Below, piece after piece: positions 1 to 11,937 of a stretch of 64,000 nucleotides of DNA. This stretch comes from Cornus controversa. Taxonomy: Eukaryota > Streptophyta > Magnoliopsida > Cornales > Cornaceae. The stretch spans positions 95,234,533 to 95,298,532 of the forward strand of contig CM048845.1 of the NCBI GenBank assembly GCA_026545225.1, read 5' to 3'. A program made the position numbers and the translations under genes. How positions within the stretch are numbered: position 1 is the first letter of the stretch; each line of letters opens with the position of its first letter. The notes beneath the pieces are model-generated. The model made no database searches and had not been told where the DNA came from. It saw only the letters and a program-made list of their open reading frames with translations.

Positions 1-748
1 AATTTGGGAAGCATTGAGGCAGGTTCAAGAAGTGAAGTAACTCTAGGGATATGCAATTCATTTTTCCATTGCTCCAAACTGAAACTATAATTTTGTGATT
101 TCAATTTTTGTAAAAATAGCGATATGCAATTTTTTTTTTTAAATTTTTTTATCCTAGCAATGTTAGTGGGAGAGGAGAATTGAATACAGGCGTGTCGCAA
201 TACGCTAAAAGAATTGCCAACTTGACTGCCACGTTCTTTAATATATTCAATATTTTCTTAATAATTGCTTTTTATTTTTTATTTGTTATCAATTTATAAA
301 CTTTGATTCTTAAATAATTAGAGTAAGAAAATTACTCAAACTTTTTTTTCAAATAAATAAAAAAGTCAAATTGCATTGAACCCTCCATGCTTTTAAAAAG
401 TGGCACAAATATCCTTCTATGCCATTTTTGTTACAAAATAACTTCTATGTGGTTTCAAAAGTTACAAAAACTTCTTTTTTTGCAAAAAATATTCTTTTAA
501 TGATCATTTTACACTTTTCAATTAAGTTTATCAAAGTTACAAAGACTTCTTTTTTTACAAAAAAATATTCTTTTAATGATTATTTTACACTTTTCAATTA
601 AGTTTATCAACATAACCCTTCACTCTGACCTTCGTTTCATTAATCTACATTTGTATTAATATTATTGCATGCATATTCCATATAATGTTGTTGCATCTAA
701 ATTAAAATTTAGAGTATAAACATCATTAAATTAAAAATTAAAAAAAAT
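1..748. other. AT-rich intergenic sequence
   Basis: No gene is recognisable. The sequence is AT-rich, and apart from the short tandem duplication at 458-607 (listed separately) I see no coding signal, TE terminus or RNA gene. Confidence 0.6.
458..607. repeat. 75-bp tandem duplication
   Basis: A unit beginning aaagttacaaa and ending aattaagtttatc occurs at about 458 and again at 533. The copies differ at only a few bases. Small chance ORFs run across it, but the duplicated structure explains them and nothing suggests a protein. Confidence 0.8.
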
Positions 749-1412
749 ATCTTAAACTTTATTCCATATCGATGATTGGAAGAGAGGAGTTATGCTCCAA
801 AGAGATAGGCACAATTATAGGGGAAAAAAAAGTAAAAATAAAATTTATTGATAATTTTCTTTAGAAAAGAAAAAAAAAAATCTTAAACTTTACTCCATAT
901 CGATGATTGGAAGAGAGGAGTTATGCTCCAAAGAGATAGGCACCAATTATAGGGGGAAAAAAAAGTAAAAATAAAATTTATTGATAATTTTCTTTAGAAA
1001 AGAAAAAAAAAATATCTTAAACTTTACTCCATATCGATGATTGGAAGAGAGGAATTATGCTCCAAAGAGATAGGCACCAATTATAGGAGGAAAAAACAGT
1101 AAAAATAAAATTTATTGATAATTTTCTTTAGAAAAGAAAAAAAAAATCTTAAACTTTACTCCATATCGATGATTGGAAGAGAGGAGTTATGCTCCAAAGA
1201 GATAGGCACCAATTATAGGGAAAAAAAGTAAAAATAAAATTTACTGATAATTTTCTTTAGAAAAGAAAAAAAAAATATCTTAAACTTTACTCCATACCGA
1301 TGATTGGAAGAGAGGAGTTATGCTCCAAAGAGATAGGCACCAATTATAGGGGGAAAAAAAATAAAATAAAATAAAATTTATTGATAATTTTCTTTAGAAA
1401 AGAAAAAAAAAA
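749..1412. repeat. Five-copy tandem array, unit ~131 bp
   Basis: Copies start at about 749, 880, 1014, 1146 and 1277 (spacings 131, 134, 132 and 131 bp). Each begins atcttaaactttactcc, contains gaagagaggagttatgctcc and agataggcacc, and ends in a purine/A-rich tail. Copies are nearly identical, with differences mostly in the A and G runs. The array ends about 140 bp upstream of the presumed promoter of the glycine/proline-rich protein gene, so it could affect that gene's expression; this is inference. Confidence 0.93.
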
Positions 1413-1529
1413 GTCAACATTGCTTGGATATGCTTCAAGGTGGGGAAATTTTATTAAAGACGGCCCAACGAGTATTCGCCATCCACGCGTTCTTTATTGC
1501 TTACCCGCGTCATATACGCGTTAAATTGC

Positions 1530-1648
1530 CGCGTGGAATCGAATCCCGTAAAAACATATATATGTATGTGTCCTCTCTATCTCTATCTCTCTCTCTTCTC
1601 TATCTTCTGAGTTCATAAAATATCGCGGCCAAACCAATCGAAGAATCT
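1530..1648 (+). promoter_or_regulatory. Probable core promoter and 5' leader exon of the GPGRP gene
   Basis: A TATA-like acatatatatgt at about 1554-1565 is followed by a CT-rich tract (1571-1605), the usual look of a plant transcription start and 5' UTR. A splice-donor-like sequence, aatct|gtaagc, follows at 1648/1649. No transcript evidence is available here, so the start site is inferred from these signals and the open space upstream of the coding exon. Confidence 0.45.
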
Positions 1649-4326
1649 GTAAGCTGTCTTTTTCTCTGTTCTTGTTTGATATTTTTCCTAACCACGACTT
1701 TGATGAAGTTTTACTACTCATGTTTGTTTGTTTGTATGAACAACTTTATATTCACGTCTCTGATGAAGTTTCTCAAATCTGTTATGTACAAGTGGATTCT
1801 TCTTTTTCCGTCAGTAATAAAAATCATGCATTCTAGTAGCTTGTGTAACAACTTCTGTTTAGTTGGTAGTAATGAATTTCACGATCTGTTTGGTTGTTGG
1901 GAATTTAGAGGAAAAGGAGAAAAATTGATAATTAGGTTAGTTGTGGATTGGATATCTAGCAACCCCAAGTTGACTAATCTGGGATTGTATCGTCCGAATG
2001 AACTGAGTCCTCAAGTGTACAGTTGGTATATGATGTTTGTGGGCTTTCACCTATGAATCGGTCCTATCTTCCCAATTTGAGTTCAGGCCATTCCATCCAA
2101 GGACTCAACTCTTCTTGTTCTTTGAATTGCATGCTAGAGTGTCCCATTTAACTGCACAACTTCTATGAAGGAGTAATCAAGTTAGCTTTCTTGTCATGTA
2201 ACCTATCCCCATTTTGATTGTCATGATAGAGAAGTTGATTGATCGAATCTATCTACAACTTAAATCCTTTTTTCCATGCTTGTTTTGAATCGCCTTTGCT
2301 TTCCATGAGTAGAGCATCAAAATTCTCTTATTATGTTTCTTTCTTTACATGGTTAATTCAACTTAAGTGAAATGCCCCTCTTAAATATATAAGAACATCA
2401 TTTTACCTACAGAAATGAAATAAGATATTGTAAAACATGAATGTTGAGCCATGTCCAGGTGTCCTTGGATTTAGGGATTTGATAAATCCGATATTGATAC
2501 ATGCCCACATCAAACCCATGTACTTGGGGGTCTAGATTATATAGGATATGTTTTTTTAGAGTGTCTACATAAAATCTTTGTTCGACAAAGTATACAATTT
2601 CTTATTTTCCAAATGGGTTTTAACAAGATTATTATTAAACAAAATAATTATTAAAATAGAAATACAACCAAATTAGGAATTTGAGATATATCTCAACGAT
2701 ATCTATTTATATAGATTGATGACTAACATATATGTTATTGTATATATTGTTGTATGTTAAACTACTGCTTTGCACAATTTTTTGGAAATACTTCTCTAGT
2801 TAACAACATATTGCAATTTAAGCACGATGATTAATAGTCAAGAATGTGGCTTTGGCTGCTTATCACTGCATGGCTGCGCTCAACCTGCATTAGAGTTGGC
2901 ATGGGATTGTACTACGTAGTTGGGATAAAACAGTTGCAGAAGCATTGTACTGCGAGAACTTTTTGGTAGCCACTTGTGTTGTTAACTCTGATCATACAAC
3001 TGGAAATTTGAAACAATAGATGAAGTGGTTTAATTGCTAACACTACTAATATTTTAAATATTCATGTGTGCACTAGCGCACACATACACACCAAAATCAT
3101 TACTTTTAACACAGTTCATAATGCTGTACTTGGATGAAGATGTGTTTCTAGTTCTGAATTAGAAAAAAGAGGAATTTGTTACATTTCATTTTGAGGAGTA
3201 CGTTGTTCATTAATGGGTTTTTGGTCAGTTGTCACAATATAAATATAAAGTGTCCTACTATCTGATATAAATGCCATAAACTTGGTATTATAAACATGAG
3301 AAGCACATGTTCCCCTTGTGAATGATTGTCTTGTCTTGGCTGAAATGACTCAAGTTTCTGACATAGCAAAGAAGGAAGCTTCCTCAACTCCAAACCTGAC
3401 CCATCTCTTTTCTGCCATATCTCTCTGTTGTTTTGTTATGTTGATGTTTGCGACTTGCACTGTTTTTACTGTATATTATAGTTGGTCAGATGATTCAGAT
3501 TGCAATAATATGGTACAGTCAGCTTTGTATTGTTTTTCTTCTTATCATGAGATATTTTCTTGTGTTTTACCATTTTATTAGGAGCCAGTGTCAGTTGGAA
3601 AAAAATATCTAATCAATAGTAATCACTGCATCTAATGCTGCTATGTCATGTCCTTGCCACCTCGACTAAGTAGAATGTTGCTTGAAACTATATGTACATA
3701 TCATGCAGCTTATGGACTATGGATTTTTCATTTGTGTAACAGGAGATAAATTTATTTTTCTAGTTCAGGGTAATAACTTCAATATCTTTAATGCGCAGCT
3801 TGTTCATCGAATATGCTGATTTTACTTCTTCATTTTTTTCCCCCCCTTCAAATCTTTACTTTATTTAATTTATTCAGTGTCCTCCTCCCCTGTTAGAGTT
3901 AAATCTACTAGCTTCACCTTGTATTGAGTAAGGTTATTGCTCAGTTAGGTTCATTGCAGCCTAGTGGGTTGGGTGAAATCTATTCAACCTGGACCCTGTC
4001 ATATATGCAGGTGACCATAATTTTCTCTTGACATTCCCATTCAAAATAAGGTCTAATATGTGGTTTTTCTGATCCAACATTTTTGCTGAAGAGGGTTGCA
4101 AAAATCCTTTCTTGACGGGCTGTTGGGTCTGGATCATATTTCTCTACTATTAGTATCATCCTAAATGGGATGTCTGCTCATTACTTTAAAATTGTTTGAT
4201 ATAACTAGTGAAGTCCATGGTATGGAGTATATATAGAATCATAAGGTGTAGTTTAATACTCTTATCATGCTTTGATTGATCAATCTGATGTTCCTTTTAC
4301 ATATTTGTCCACCAACTGTCTGTCAG
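1649..4326 (+). other. Probable 2.7-kb leader intron (5' UTR) of the GPGRP gene
   Basis: The stretch between the donor-like gtaagc at 1649 and a pyrimidine-rich acceptor, ctgtctgtcag, ending at 4326 has no recognisable gene. Open frames such as 1676-2056 and 3318-3581 show no family features. The acceptor lies 28 bp upstream of the start codon at 4355, which fits a noncoding first exon spliced to the coding exon. An alternative is a promoter much closer to 4355. Confidence 0.4.
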
Positions 4327-4354
4327 GTAGCATTAATTTTGTGTTGAAGAAAAC

Positions 4355-5761
4355 ATGGGGGGTGGAAAGGACAAGCATGATGACTCTACTGACAAAGGGC
4401 TTTTCTCAAATCTCGCACATGGTGCCGCTAATCTTGCTCATGGTTCTGGTGGGCATTATCCTGGACAATACCCTCCACCACCTGGTGCATATCCTCAGCA
4501 AGGCTATCCACCAGCAGGGTATCCTCAGCAAGGATATCCTCAGCAAGGCTATCCACCAGCAGGATATCCTCCACAAGGCTATCCACCATCAGGATATCCT
4601 CAACAAGGCGGTTATCCTGGTCCATCTGCTCAGCATCATGCAGGTATGCTTACCAAATTGTTTTTTAATTCCGATTGTGTGTGAAATTAACTGCTGAATG
4701 ATTAGCAAGTCGCCCTTCCTCCAAATGCTTTCCATGTGATGTTTCCATGAAAGATGTTAGCGTGACATGACAGATTGATATGCACATCCCTTTTTTGACA
4801 GAAATGATAACATTTAAGTGAAATAGATAAACCATTTTGGTCTTGTACGTGGTAACATATACAAGTGAAATAGATAAACCACTTTGGTCTTATACTTGCC
4901 TAAACAATTAGACATTAATCATATTCCCTAGCATGTATAAGCTAGATTCATCTTGCTTTTCTTAATGGCTCTTTAGCCTTGTAGCCATAAGCTGAATGGA
5001 ATCATGGCGTTTAAAATTGCCTTGGCCAATGTTGTTGACACAGACATAAGCATTGCTTGCTGTGTCAGTTGCATCAACTCCTCGAAGTCTAGATGCAGAG
5101 ATGTAGCTACTTATGTGTGTGCAAAATTTTCTATATTTGACATGTATGTTTATACGTCTTCTAGATGTGTAAAACCATGAAAAAGAATCATAGAGGGTTA
5201 AACAATAACAACCATGTACTTAAGTTCCTTGATACCAATACATAAATACCTTCGAACAGGTTCTGTTATTAAAATAAAGATGGATAACTCTTCAAGTGCG
5301 TGGACAAGTATGATTTAAGTTAACATGTTGGCACAGGTATGTTGTCCAACAAGTTGTCAATAGGCAGAGTTGTACTCATCACAGATCCAGAGAGAAGTGT
5401 CTGTGAAATGTCCTTTAGTCCCTTGGTTTGCAAGGGAGGGCTTGCTATCTGATTAAATTTTTATAGATGTTGCTGTAAATGCTGAGTCCTTGGACTTATC
5501 TTTTTAGGGCATGGAGGGGGCATGAGTTCAATGCTAGCTGGGGGTGCTGCAGCTGCAGCAGCTGCATATGGTGCCCAACACTTGGGACATGGTGGTGCTC
5601 ATGGTGGTGCTCACTATGGACACGGAGCTCCCATGGGATACGGAGCTCCCCATGGATATGGGCATGGAAAGTTCAAGCAGCATGGCGGCAAGTTCAAGCA
5701 TGGGAAGCATGGGAAACATGGTGGTTTTGGGGGTGGAGGCAAGTTCAAGAAATGGAAGTAA
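4355..5761 (+). CDS. Glycine/proline-rich protein (GPGRP; glycine-rich protein A3-like), 2 exons
   Basis: Exons are 4355-4643 and 5508-5761 (phase-1 gt...ag intron), giving 180 residues that end in ...KFKKWK and a TAA at 5759. The order matches plant GPGRPs: a short hydrophilic N-terminus ([19 protein letters not shown]), then a tyrosine/proline repeat block at about residues 35-90 built from GYPPAG and GYPQQ units, then an alanine-rich segment at about 105-120 that looks weakly membrane-associated, then a Gly/His tail with GHGGAH and lysine-rich [12 protein letters not shown]. The family is small, conserved in plants and without an assigned enzymatic activity; XYPPX repeats are usually thought to mediate assembly or membrane contact. 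The start is the first ATG after the acceptor at 4326 and gives the canonical MGGGKD opening. Other long frames here are shadows of the repeat block. Confidence 0.93.
4644..5507 (+). other. Intron between the two GPGRP coding exons
   Basis: Donor gtatgc at 4644 and acceptor cttatctttttag ending at 5507 are canonical. The intron holds a short imperfect duplication (aagtgaaatagataaacca, about 4815-4885). No nested gene or TE end is seen. Confidence 0.88.
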
Positions 5762-8700
5762 CACCAGAGTTCCGCAATTGAAAACATATCAACTACAGAT
5801 GCTAATTCTCGTTTTCATGAATAAACTATACATGTTATGTATGATGATGGCCAGGACTTTGATGGCTGTACATTCCGGAACTATTGGCTTGATATGTTGG
5901 TACTTATTGCATGGGGGCTTTATAGCTTCTAATATATATTAAATGAGCTTTCCCCCCTTTTTATGTCTTTCAATGCTGTAATAAGATTCTTTTGATTGTT
6001 TTTATTGAGTTAAATAGCCATTTATAGTAAAATACTCAATAGAGCAGTAAAAATACTTTGCTTTCTTCACGTTTCTTTCTTTTTTTCCTCCAAACTTCTG
6101 ATGAAGAAATTAGAGGTGGCGAAAGCCAAATTTCTTTCTTCACTTCTCTTTAGTTCATAGTTTGGAATTATTATTATTATTATTATTTGGTATTACATTT
6201 CGAAGAATTAAGCGGAACAAGAGAAGATTATATCCTCTTTGGAGTTTGAAATTGACGAGATAATGATTAATTTTTAGATTTGGTAGTGGGTGGAATGACA
6301 ACGACAACAATAATGACACAGTAAATTTCTTATTTAAACTAAATGGGACTTGCTCAAGAATAAGAACGGTTTGATTCTATTCATAAAGATTCTATGTTAA
6401 CATCTATTCCAAAAATAGAAAGTTCGAAACAATTCTTAATTTATATATTTTTATTTTTTTGTAATACCTCAAAAAATTTCAAACAGAGTTTTAAATAAAA
6501 GAAAGTAAGAAATATGGCTGAAGCGACTAGTTAAAATTCTTGACAAATCATTGGTAGAAATTTTTGATGTTTAATTAGCACATTTGATATATAATATTGA
6601 GTCCCCATTTAAAATTTATGAGTTAATATAAGTCTGGTAACCAAAACTCGTTTTGAAGAGAGAAGTTGGAAACACTTAAAAGGAGAAAATTATTGCTTTT
6701 GGAAAATAAATTTTGAAAAAGGTTTCTTCAACTAGAGACTTCATAATCAGTATGTACCCGTAGACACCCATCAAAATTATTTTGTAGTTTCTTTTTATCA
6801 ACTCCGTAAGGGTTATCAAATGGGATATTCAAAGTTGTATATATATATTTTTTTCTATAATTCAAGTGATTCAAAGTTGTATTTTAAAATTGAAAGAACC
6901 AAAAAAGATTGATGATTAAAAGAAAGGAGGTACGGAAAGTTATTGCGTTTTGATGCTTTAATTAGCTTAAGTTAATCCTTCTTGGGTTTGTAGTGAAATC
7001 AAGAGAAAATAGGAAAAATCAAATTGGAAAGAAGATATATAGTGTACACTAATATATATTTTTTGAGAATTTCTTCATGAACACAACTCAAATTAGTTTT
7101 TAATTAGAATAAATTTGAGATTAAAAGGAAGGAGAAGAGATTGAGTTTTTTTTTAGCTTTGTAGTTTTGATTGTGGAAATAAAAAAGCTCTTAATTTTAA
7201 AATACACTCTACAAAAACATGATTTTTTTTTTTTTGGGTGGAGTCTTTTAAATGTGTTAGAGATGTTTGTAACCCACCAAAAAATTGCTTCGACTTTTTT
7301 TCAGACAGTAAAGCATATATATATAGAGTTAGGGGCGTAGCCAGAAATTTATACAAATGGGTACGAACGTAGAATTTCAAGTAAAATAATTTTTTTTTTA
7401 AGTACTAAAAATACGACAAAATAAAATAGGACAGATAAAGATGTAATATCTTTTACACAACAAAATGCCAAAATAACATGATATTATAACTGTTTTTTAT
7501 AACAATCCTCTTTGAGACTTCATATTCTAAAAGCGTTATTCTAAGAGAGTGAATGAAGGAATTAGATGAAGTAACATAGGAAATAGAGAGAGACCGAGAT
7601 ACTTAGTAACAGAGGAAAGAGCGATCGAGGAAATGGATGAACAGGCCGAACGGATGAACCAAAAAAATCCTAGAAAGTGTCTAAAGTGTAAACCTAAAAA
7701 ATTATTTTATATACAATATGTATAATTTGTTTTTTTTTTTATAAAACTAAGTGGATACATTACTCGGACCTTGATAGGTCTTCCCATTTCTAAACACAAA
7801 AAAATTATATTTACTACATGTATAAATTTTTTTTTATAAAATTAAGTGGGTACTAATGTATCCACTGGTACCTCTGTAGCTACACTCCAGTATAGAGAGG
7901 GATAGAAAGACCTACATATATAGTGAAGAAAAATATACAATAATTATATATACATACGTGCATTATATTCTTATCGAAAAAATACATGCATGCATTATAC
8001 TTAACGCTTGGAGAGAATGCAAAAAAAAATCAAGTGAATAATAATGGTCTTGACTAGAATAACTACAACATAAATAATCTTAAATGCTTTTAAATGTAAG
8101 TTTTGGAAGAGATTATTTGTACAATATTTTTAAATGACGTGAACTCTCGTTATTTTGTTTTGAAAATAGAGAAAGATAAGACTGGTTAGTAGATTGTGAT
8201 CATAGGTCTATTGGATGTGAGTATGTATTCATTGATGATGTGATGATATGTTTGTTGGTTATAAGTGATTATTAATTGATTGATTGATAGATAGTGTTTG
8301 ATCAGTGGTTTAGATTATAATGGGTTTTTCTGGGTCTGTAATTAATGGATGGCTTTAACTGTCAAAGCTCTCAATTGTAGACAAAAACCTCCAATAAATG
8401 ATTAGATCAACACTCACCAATAAATCCTCACGTTTAATTAACGTGGGCACGTACACCCAACAATAGATCAACTAAACCTTATTTAAATCCATGTAAACAA
8501 GAACCTCAAAGAGGTCAAATCCGAAACATTCAACCCAGTTGGATTGAACAAGAAGTTGAAATTTTTACATACTTCTATAAATTTGACATTTGACTTTCTC
8601 GGTCGGCCACTGCACATGACTAGGAATGGAAGTTAATTAAAATAGTAACTTGACAAGGTTGGTTCATAAAATGTTAATTAGGTATTATCACTATCACTTG

Positions 8701-9048
8701 ATTTTGCCTCATCACAATTGTATATTGGGGTGGTTTTGAAGTTGTGGCCTTCCTGGTTGGATTTGGATTTGAACTAGCTAGCCTTCTTGACAAAACAGGT
8801 CTATTGTTCATCTAGAGTATAGCAACTTTTAATGGTGGTTAAACCATACCAATTGTATCCAACTCTTGTTTCAACTCAGTGCCATAAATCTGGTATATCT
8901 TGGGGAGTTTCAGGGAATGAGCCTTCAAGCTTCCTTTAAATTTACAACCATCTTTTTTCCCACTAGTTTACAGTGAACTATGATAAAAACCAGAAACCCA
9001 ATGCCGGTGACAAAAGTTGTGAGAGTTGTCTTAAATATTCAAGATCTC
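5762..9048. other. Intergenic region between GPGRP and the PPR gene
   Basis: This begins with the GPGRP 3' UTR, where AATAAA-like signals occur soon after the stop (aataaac near 5820). The rest is AT-rich with an (att)n run near 6170 and a probable MITE at 7332-7888 (separate entry). The end near 9048 should hold the 3' UTR of the leftward PPR gene. No convincing ORF is present. Confidence 0.6.
7332..7888. mobile_element. Probable nonautonomous TIR element
   Basis: The left edge reads ggggcgtagccag, and the reverse complement of the right edge reads ggagtgtagctacag, so the ends are imperfect inverted repeats. Inside, a ~70-bp AT-rich segment with aagtgggtac / aagtggatac occurs twice (about 7695-7770 and 7800-7870). 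Ends of this ggcgtagcca type are common on plant DNA elements, from memory. I could not define a clean target site duplication, so family and exact limits are uncertain. Confidence 0.4.
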
Positions 9049-11937
9049 TCACCCAAAACCAACATCAATAAGACTGTAACCTGCTGGCTTCTTTAATTTT
9101 TTATCCTGAATTATTCCTCTCAACTCTACAGCATCACTCCAGCTTCCAGCGGCGACATACATATTTGACAATGAAACATAATACCCTGCATTTTCAGGTT
9201 CCAATTCAAAGAGAATTTTTGCAACTTCTCTTCCCATCTCGAGGTCTCCATGAAGGTTGCAAGCGCTTAATAGGGCCCCCCAGACGCCTGGTTCAGGTTG
9301 GGTTGGCATCCGATTGATAAATTGATAAGCCTCATAGAGCCTTCCAGAACGACCCAGCATATCGACCATGCACACTTGATGCTCAGTGGCTGGTTCAACT
9401 CCAAATTCATGGAACATGTGTTCATAATACTGAATACCTTCATTGACAAGCCCCGAGTGGCTGCAAGATGACAAAAGGTTTATGAAAGTGCTTTTAGTTG
9501 GTCTAGTCCCAGACTTGATCATCTCATGGAATAGTTCAATTGCTTTCCTGCCATCACTATGGAACCCATAAGCAGATATCATAGAATTCCAAGCTGCAAC
9601 GGACTTCTCTGTTGAAGAGCAGAATATCTTGAGTGCTATGTCTAACCTCCCACAGTTGGCGTACATGTCCACAAGAGCGGCAGATACAAAAGAATTCCTC
9701 TGGAAACCAAACCTGAACGCATGGCCATGGATCTGTTTCCCATGTCTTAGCACTCCAAGTTGTGTACAAGATGAGAGAATGCTAGCCATGGTAATCTCGT
9801 TAGGTTCAAAATCAAGAAAACGAAACAATTTTAGTGCATTTTTACCATCCTTATTCTGGGAAAATGCAGAGATCATGCAATTCCATGAGCATAAATTGTG
9901 ATTGCAAATAGATCTAAACACCAATCCTGCACTCACAATCTCACCATATCTGCCATACATGGTAATTAATGCATTCTGAACACGGATATCTGTCCCCACC
10001 AAACTTTTAGCCGCAAACCCATGAAGTAATTTCCCTTGAAACACCAACGAAAGATTTCCACAAGCTAATATAGCATTAACAAGGGTAATGGAGTCATGCC
10101 TGACATGGGACTCCCACCTCATTACATGCAATGTTTCTAAAGCTTTCCAGAAATGGCCATTGCGGGTGCAGCCTGCAATTAGAGTGTTCCAACAAGCAGT
10201 ATCTGCTATAGCAGAATTTTCCCTCAACAAAGAGAAAGAAGCTATCAAGTCTTCACAATTTATGTACATGAACATGAGGGAATTAACTGCAAGAATATTG
10301 TTTGAAAATCCCAATTTTAACTGCCAACAGTGAATTGATTTCCCCAAGTGGAGTGATGCCAGGGAATTACATGAAGGAAGAACTGCTAAAAGAGTTGACA
10401 AGTTGCATTTTGAACACATCTGATGCAGTTCTTTAAACAAAGTTTGAGCTTCTCTAGAGTTTCCGTTCTGAGAATACCCAGAGATAATTGTATTCCATGA
10501 GATCAAGTCTCTTTCCGGAACATCATTGAACAAGTGCTCAGCTGCTTTAACACAATTGCATTTCATGTACATATCCATCAGACTGTTACTTACTGATATA
10601 TTCATTGCCATATCTCTTCGAATTGTGAAACCGTGAATAGTTCTTCCTTCTCTCAATAGCATCAATTCTGCACAAAGTGGAATTATTACAAGTACAGTCA
10701 CTGTATCAGGCTGGACTGATTCTGCTAATGACATTTCATGCAGAAGACTGAATGCTTCTAATATATATCCGTTTGAGGCAAATCCATGAATCATTGAATT
10801 CCATGAAATCACATCCTTAAATGCCATCTCTCGAAACACACTGTTTGCAGCATCAACATTACCAAATTGAGAATATAATGAAATAAGAGAGTTTGTAAAT
10901 GAAATGTAGGAGCTTCTGTGGTAACCCAATTTAATTCCCCATCCATGAATAACTTCACCAATACCCAACTCTCCCAGACAAGTAGACGCTGCTATAACAC
11001 ACGAGAGAGTCACAGCATCAGCTTGAAATCCACAGGAAGCCATCTCCCTGAAGTACCATAGAGATTTCTCAGGATTGTTATGATAAATACAACCACTGAT
11101 AACTGAATTCCAAGAAATAAGATCTCTATACTGCATTCCTGCGAACATACACTCCGAGGAGCTCAAGTCACTGCATTTTGCATACATGTCTGTGAGAGCA
11201 TTACACAAAAAAGAATCTGAAAGCATCCCTGCTTTCATGCTCAAACCATGAACAGCCCGTCCTTGTTTCAATACGTTCATATCAGACAAGGCTGAAAGTA
11301 CAACTACAAGAGTTGTGGAGTCAAACCCACATTCCCATTTCATCATCTCCACAAAGAAATTCACTGCAGCTCCAAAACACCTATTCTCAATAGACGCGGT
11401 CATCAGTGCATTCCAAATGATCACATCTTTGTAAAGAATTTCACCAAACAGAGCCACCGAAGATCCAAAATCTCCAGCTCTCGAGTACATAATAAGGAGA
11501 GAGGTGGAAGTGGGTAAGTGAGCAACAGCACCCACCTTGAGTGCAAAGCAATGGACCATCACTGCAGTTACAATATCGGTTTTGATGGTGGAAAATCTAA
11601 TGAAATCGAGAACATTGTGGAAATGGGTGTCTTCAAATCTATGTTTTCTTTTAGGCATTTCATCGAATGCCTGACAGACAGTGGAAAGAGGAGCAGAAGT
11701 CTGAAACAACATACGACATGATCTTTGAATGGAAGAAGAGGATGTGATGGGTAAGGAGGCATGAGTGTGTTTGAGATGATGACCATTGCATAATGGGATT
11801 TGGAAGGGTAGAAGATGTTGAGAAACTCTGCCTAGGCAGATTTGATAAAGAGATGATGAGGTTCTTCTTTGGAAGTTGGTATTTGATGTCTTTGTGAAAG
11901 CTTTTGTAATTTTGGTCTTAACTGCCCAACTGCCCAT
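9049..11937 (-). CDS. Pentatricopeptide repeat protein, PLS class, E subgroup (At4g19220-like)
   Basis: Single-exon gene of 962 residues with its TGA at 9049-9051, typical of intronless plant PPR genes. The basic, Ser/Arg-rich N-terminus (about residues 1-90) looks like an organelle-targeting presequence, probably mitochondrial. From about residue 110 onward it is a tandem helical repeat array with recurring D-x-I-S-W-N-[ST] starts (for example DLISWNSVISG, DVISWNSMIHG, DLISWNTIISGYSQNG, SVAAWNSMISAYG) spaced for P, L and S motifs. It ends with an E domain (GVWGALLSACNLHGD ... LSNMYVAAGSW ... KKPAGYSLIDVG) and has no DYW deaminase domain. Such proteins bind organelle RNA site-specifically and serve in C-to-U editing, with a DYW partner supplied in trans. 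The MPKRKHRFEDTHFHN segment and overall order suggest an At4g19220 counterpart, from memory. No frameshift or stop is seen. Confidence 0.95.
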   Translation of the reverse strand: MGSWAVKTKITKAFTKTSNTNFQRRTSSSLYQICLGRVSQHLLPFQIPLCNGHHLKHTHASLPITSSSSIQRSCRMLFQTSAPLSTVCQAFDEMPKRKHRFEDTHFHNVLDFIRFSTIKTDIVTAVMVHCFALKVGAVAHLPTSTSLLIMYSRAGDFGSSVALFGEILYKDVIIWNALMTASIENRCFGAAVNFFVEMMKWECGFDSTTLVVVLSALSDMNVLKQGRAVHGLSMKAGMLSDSFLCNALTDMYAKCSDLSSSECMFAGMQYRDLISWNSVISGCIYHNNPEKSLWYFREMASCGFQADAVTLSCVIAASTCLGELGIGEVIHGWGIKLGYHRSSYISFTNSLISLYSQFGNVDAANSVFREMAFKDVISWNSMIHGFASNGYILEAFSLLHEMSLAESVQPDTVTVLVIIPLCAELMLLREGRTIHGFTIRRDMAMNISVSNSLMDMYMKCNCVKAAEHLFNDVPERDLISWNTIISGYSQNGNSREAQTLFKELHQMCSKCNLSTLLAVLPSCNSLASLHLGKSIHCWQLKLGFSNNILAVNSLMFMYINCEDLIASFSLLRENSAIADTACWNTLIAGCTRNGHFWKALETLHVMRWESHVRHDSITLVNAILACGNLSLVFQGKLLHGFAAKSLVGTDIRVQNALITMYGRYGEIVSAGLVFRSICNHNLCSWNCMISAFSQNKDGKNALKLFRFLDFEPNEITMASILSSCTQLGVLRHGKQIHGHAFRFGFQRNSFVSAALVDMYANCGRLDIALKIFCSSTEKSVAAWNSMISAYGFHSDGRKAIELFHEMIKSGTRPTKSTFINLLSSCSHSGLVNEGIQYYEHMFHEFGVEPATEHQVCMVDMLGRSGRLYEAYQFINRMPTQPEPGVWGALLSACNLHGDLEMGREVAKILFELEPENAGYYVSLSNMYVAAGSWSDAVELRGIIQDKKLKKPAGYSLIDVGFG

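Noticed and set aside
1676..2056. 126-codon frame in the presumed leader intron
   Set aside because: No family motif, AT-rich composition and no promoter of its own; treated as chance.
4272..4697. 141-codon frame overlapping GPGRP exon 1
   Set aside because: Out-of-frame shadow of the repetitive tyrosine/proline block; the 4355 frame has the family sequence and spliced continuation.
5479..5942. 100- and 132-codon frames over GPGRP exon 2
   Set aside because: Shadows created by the Gly/His-rich composition of the true frame starting at 5510.
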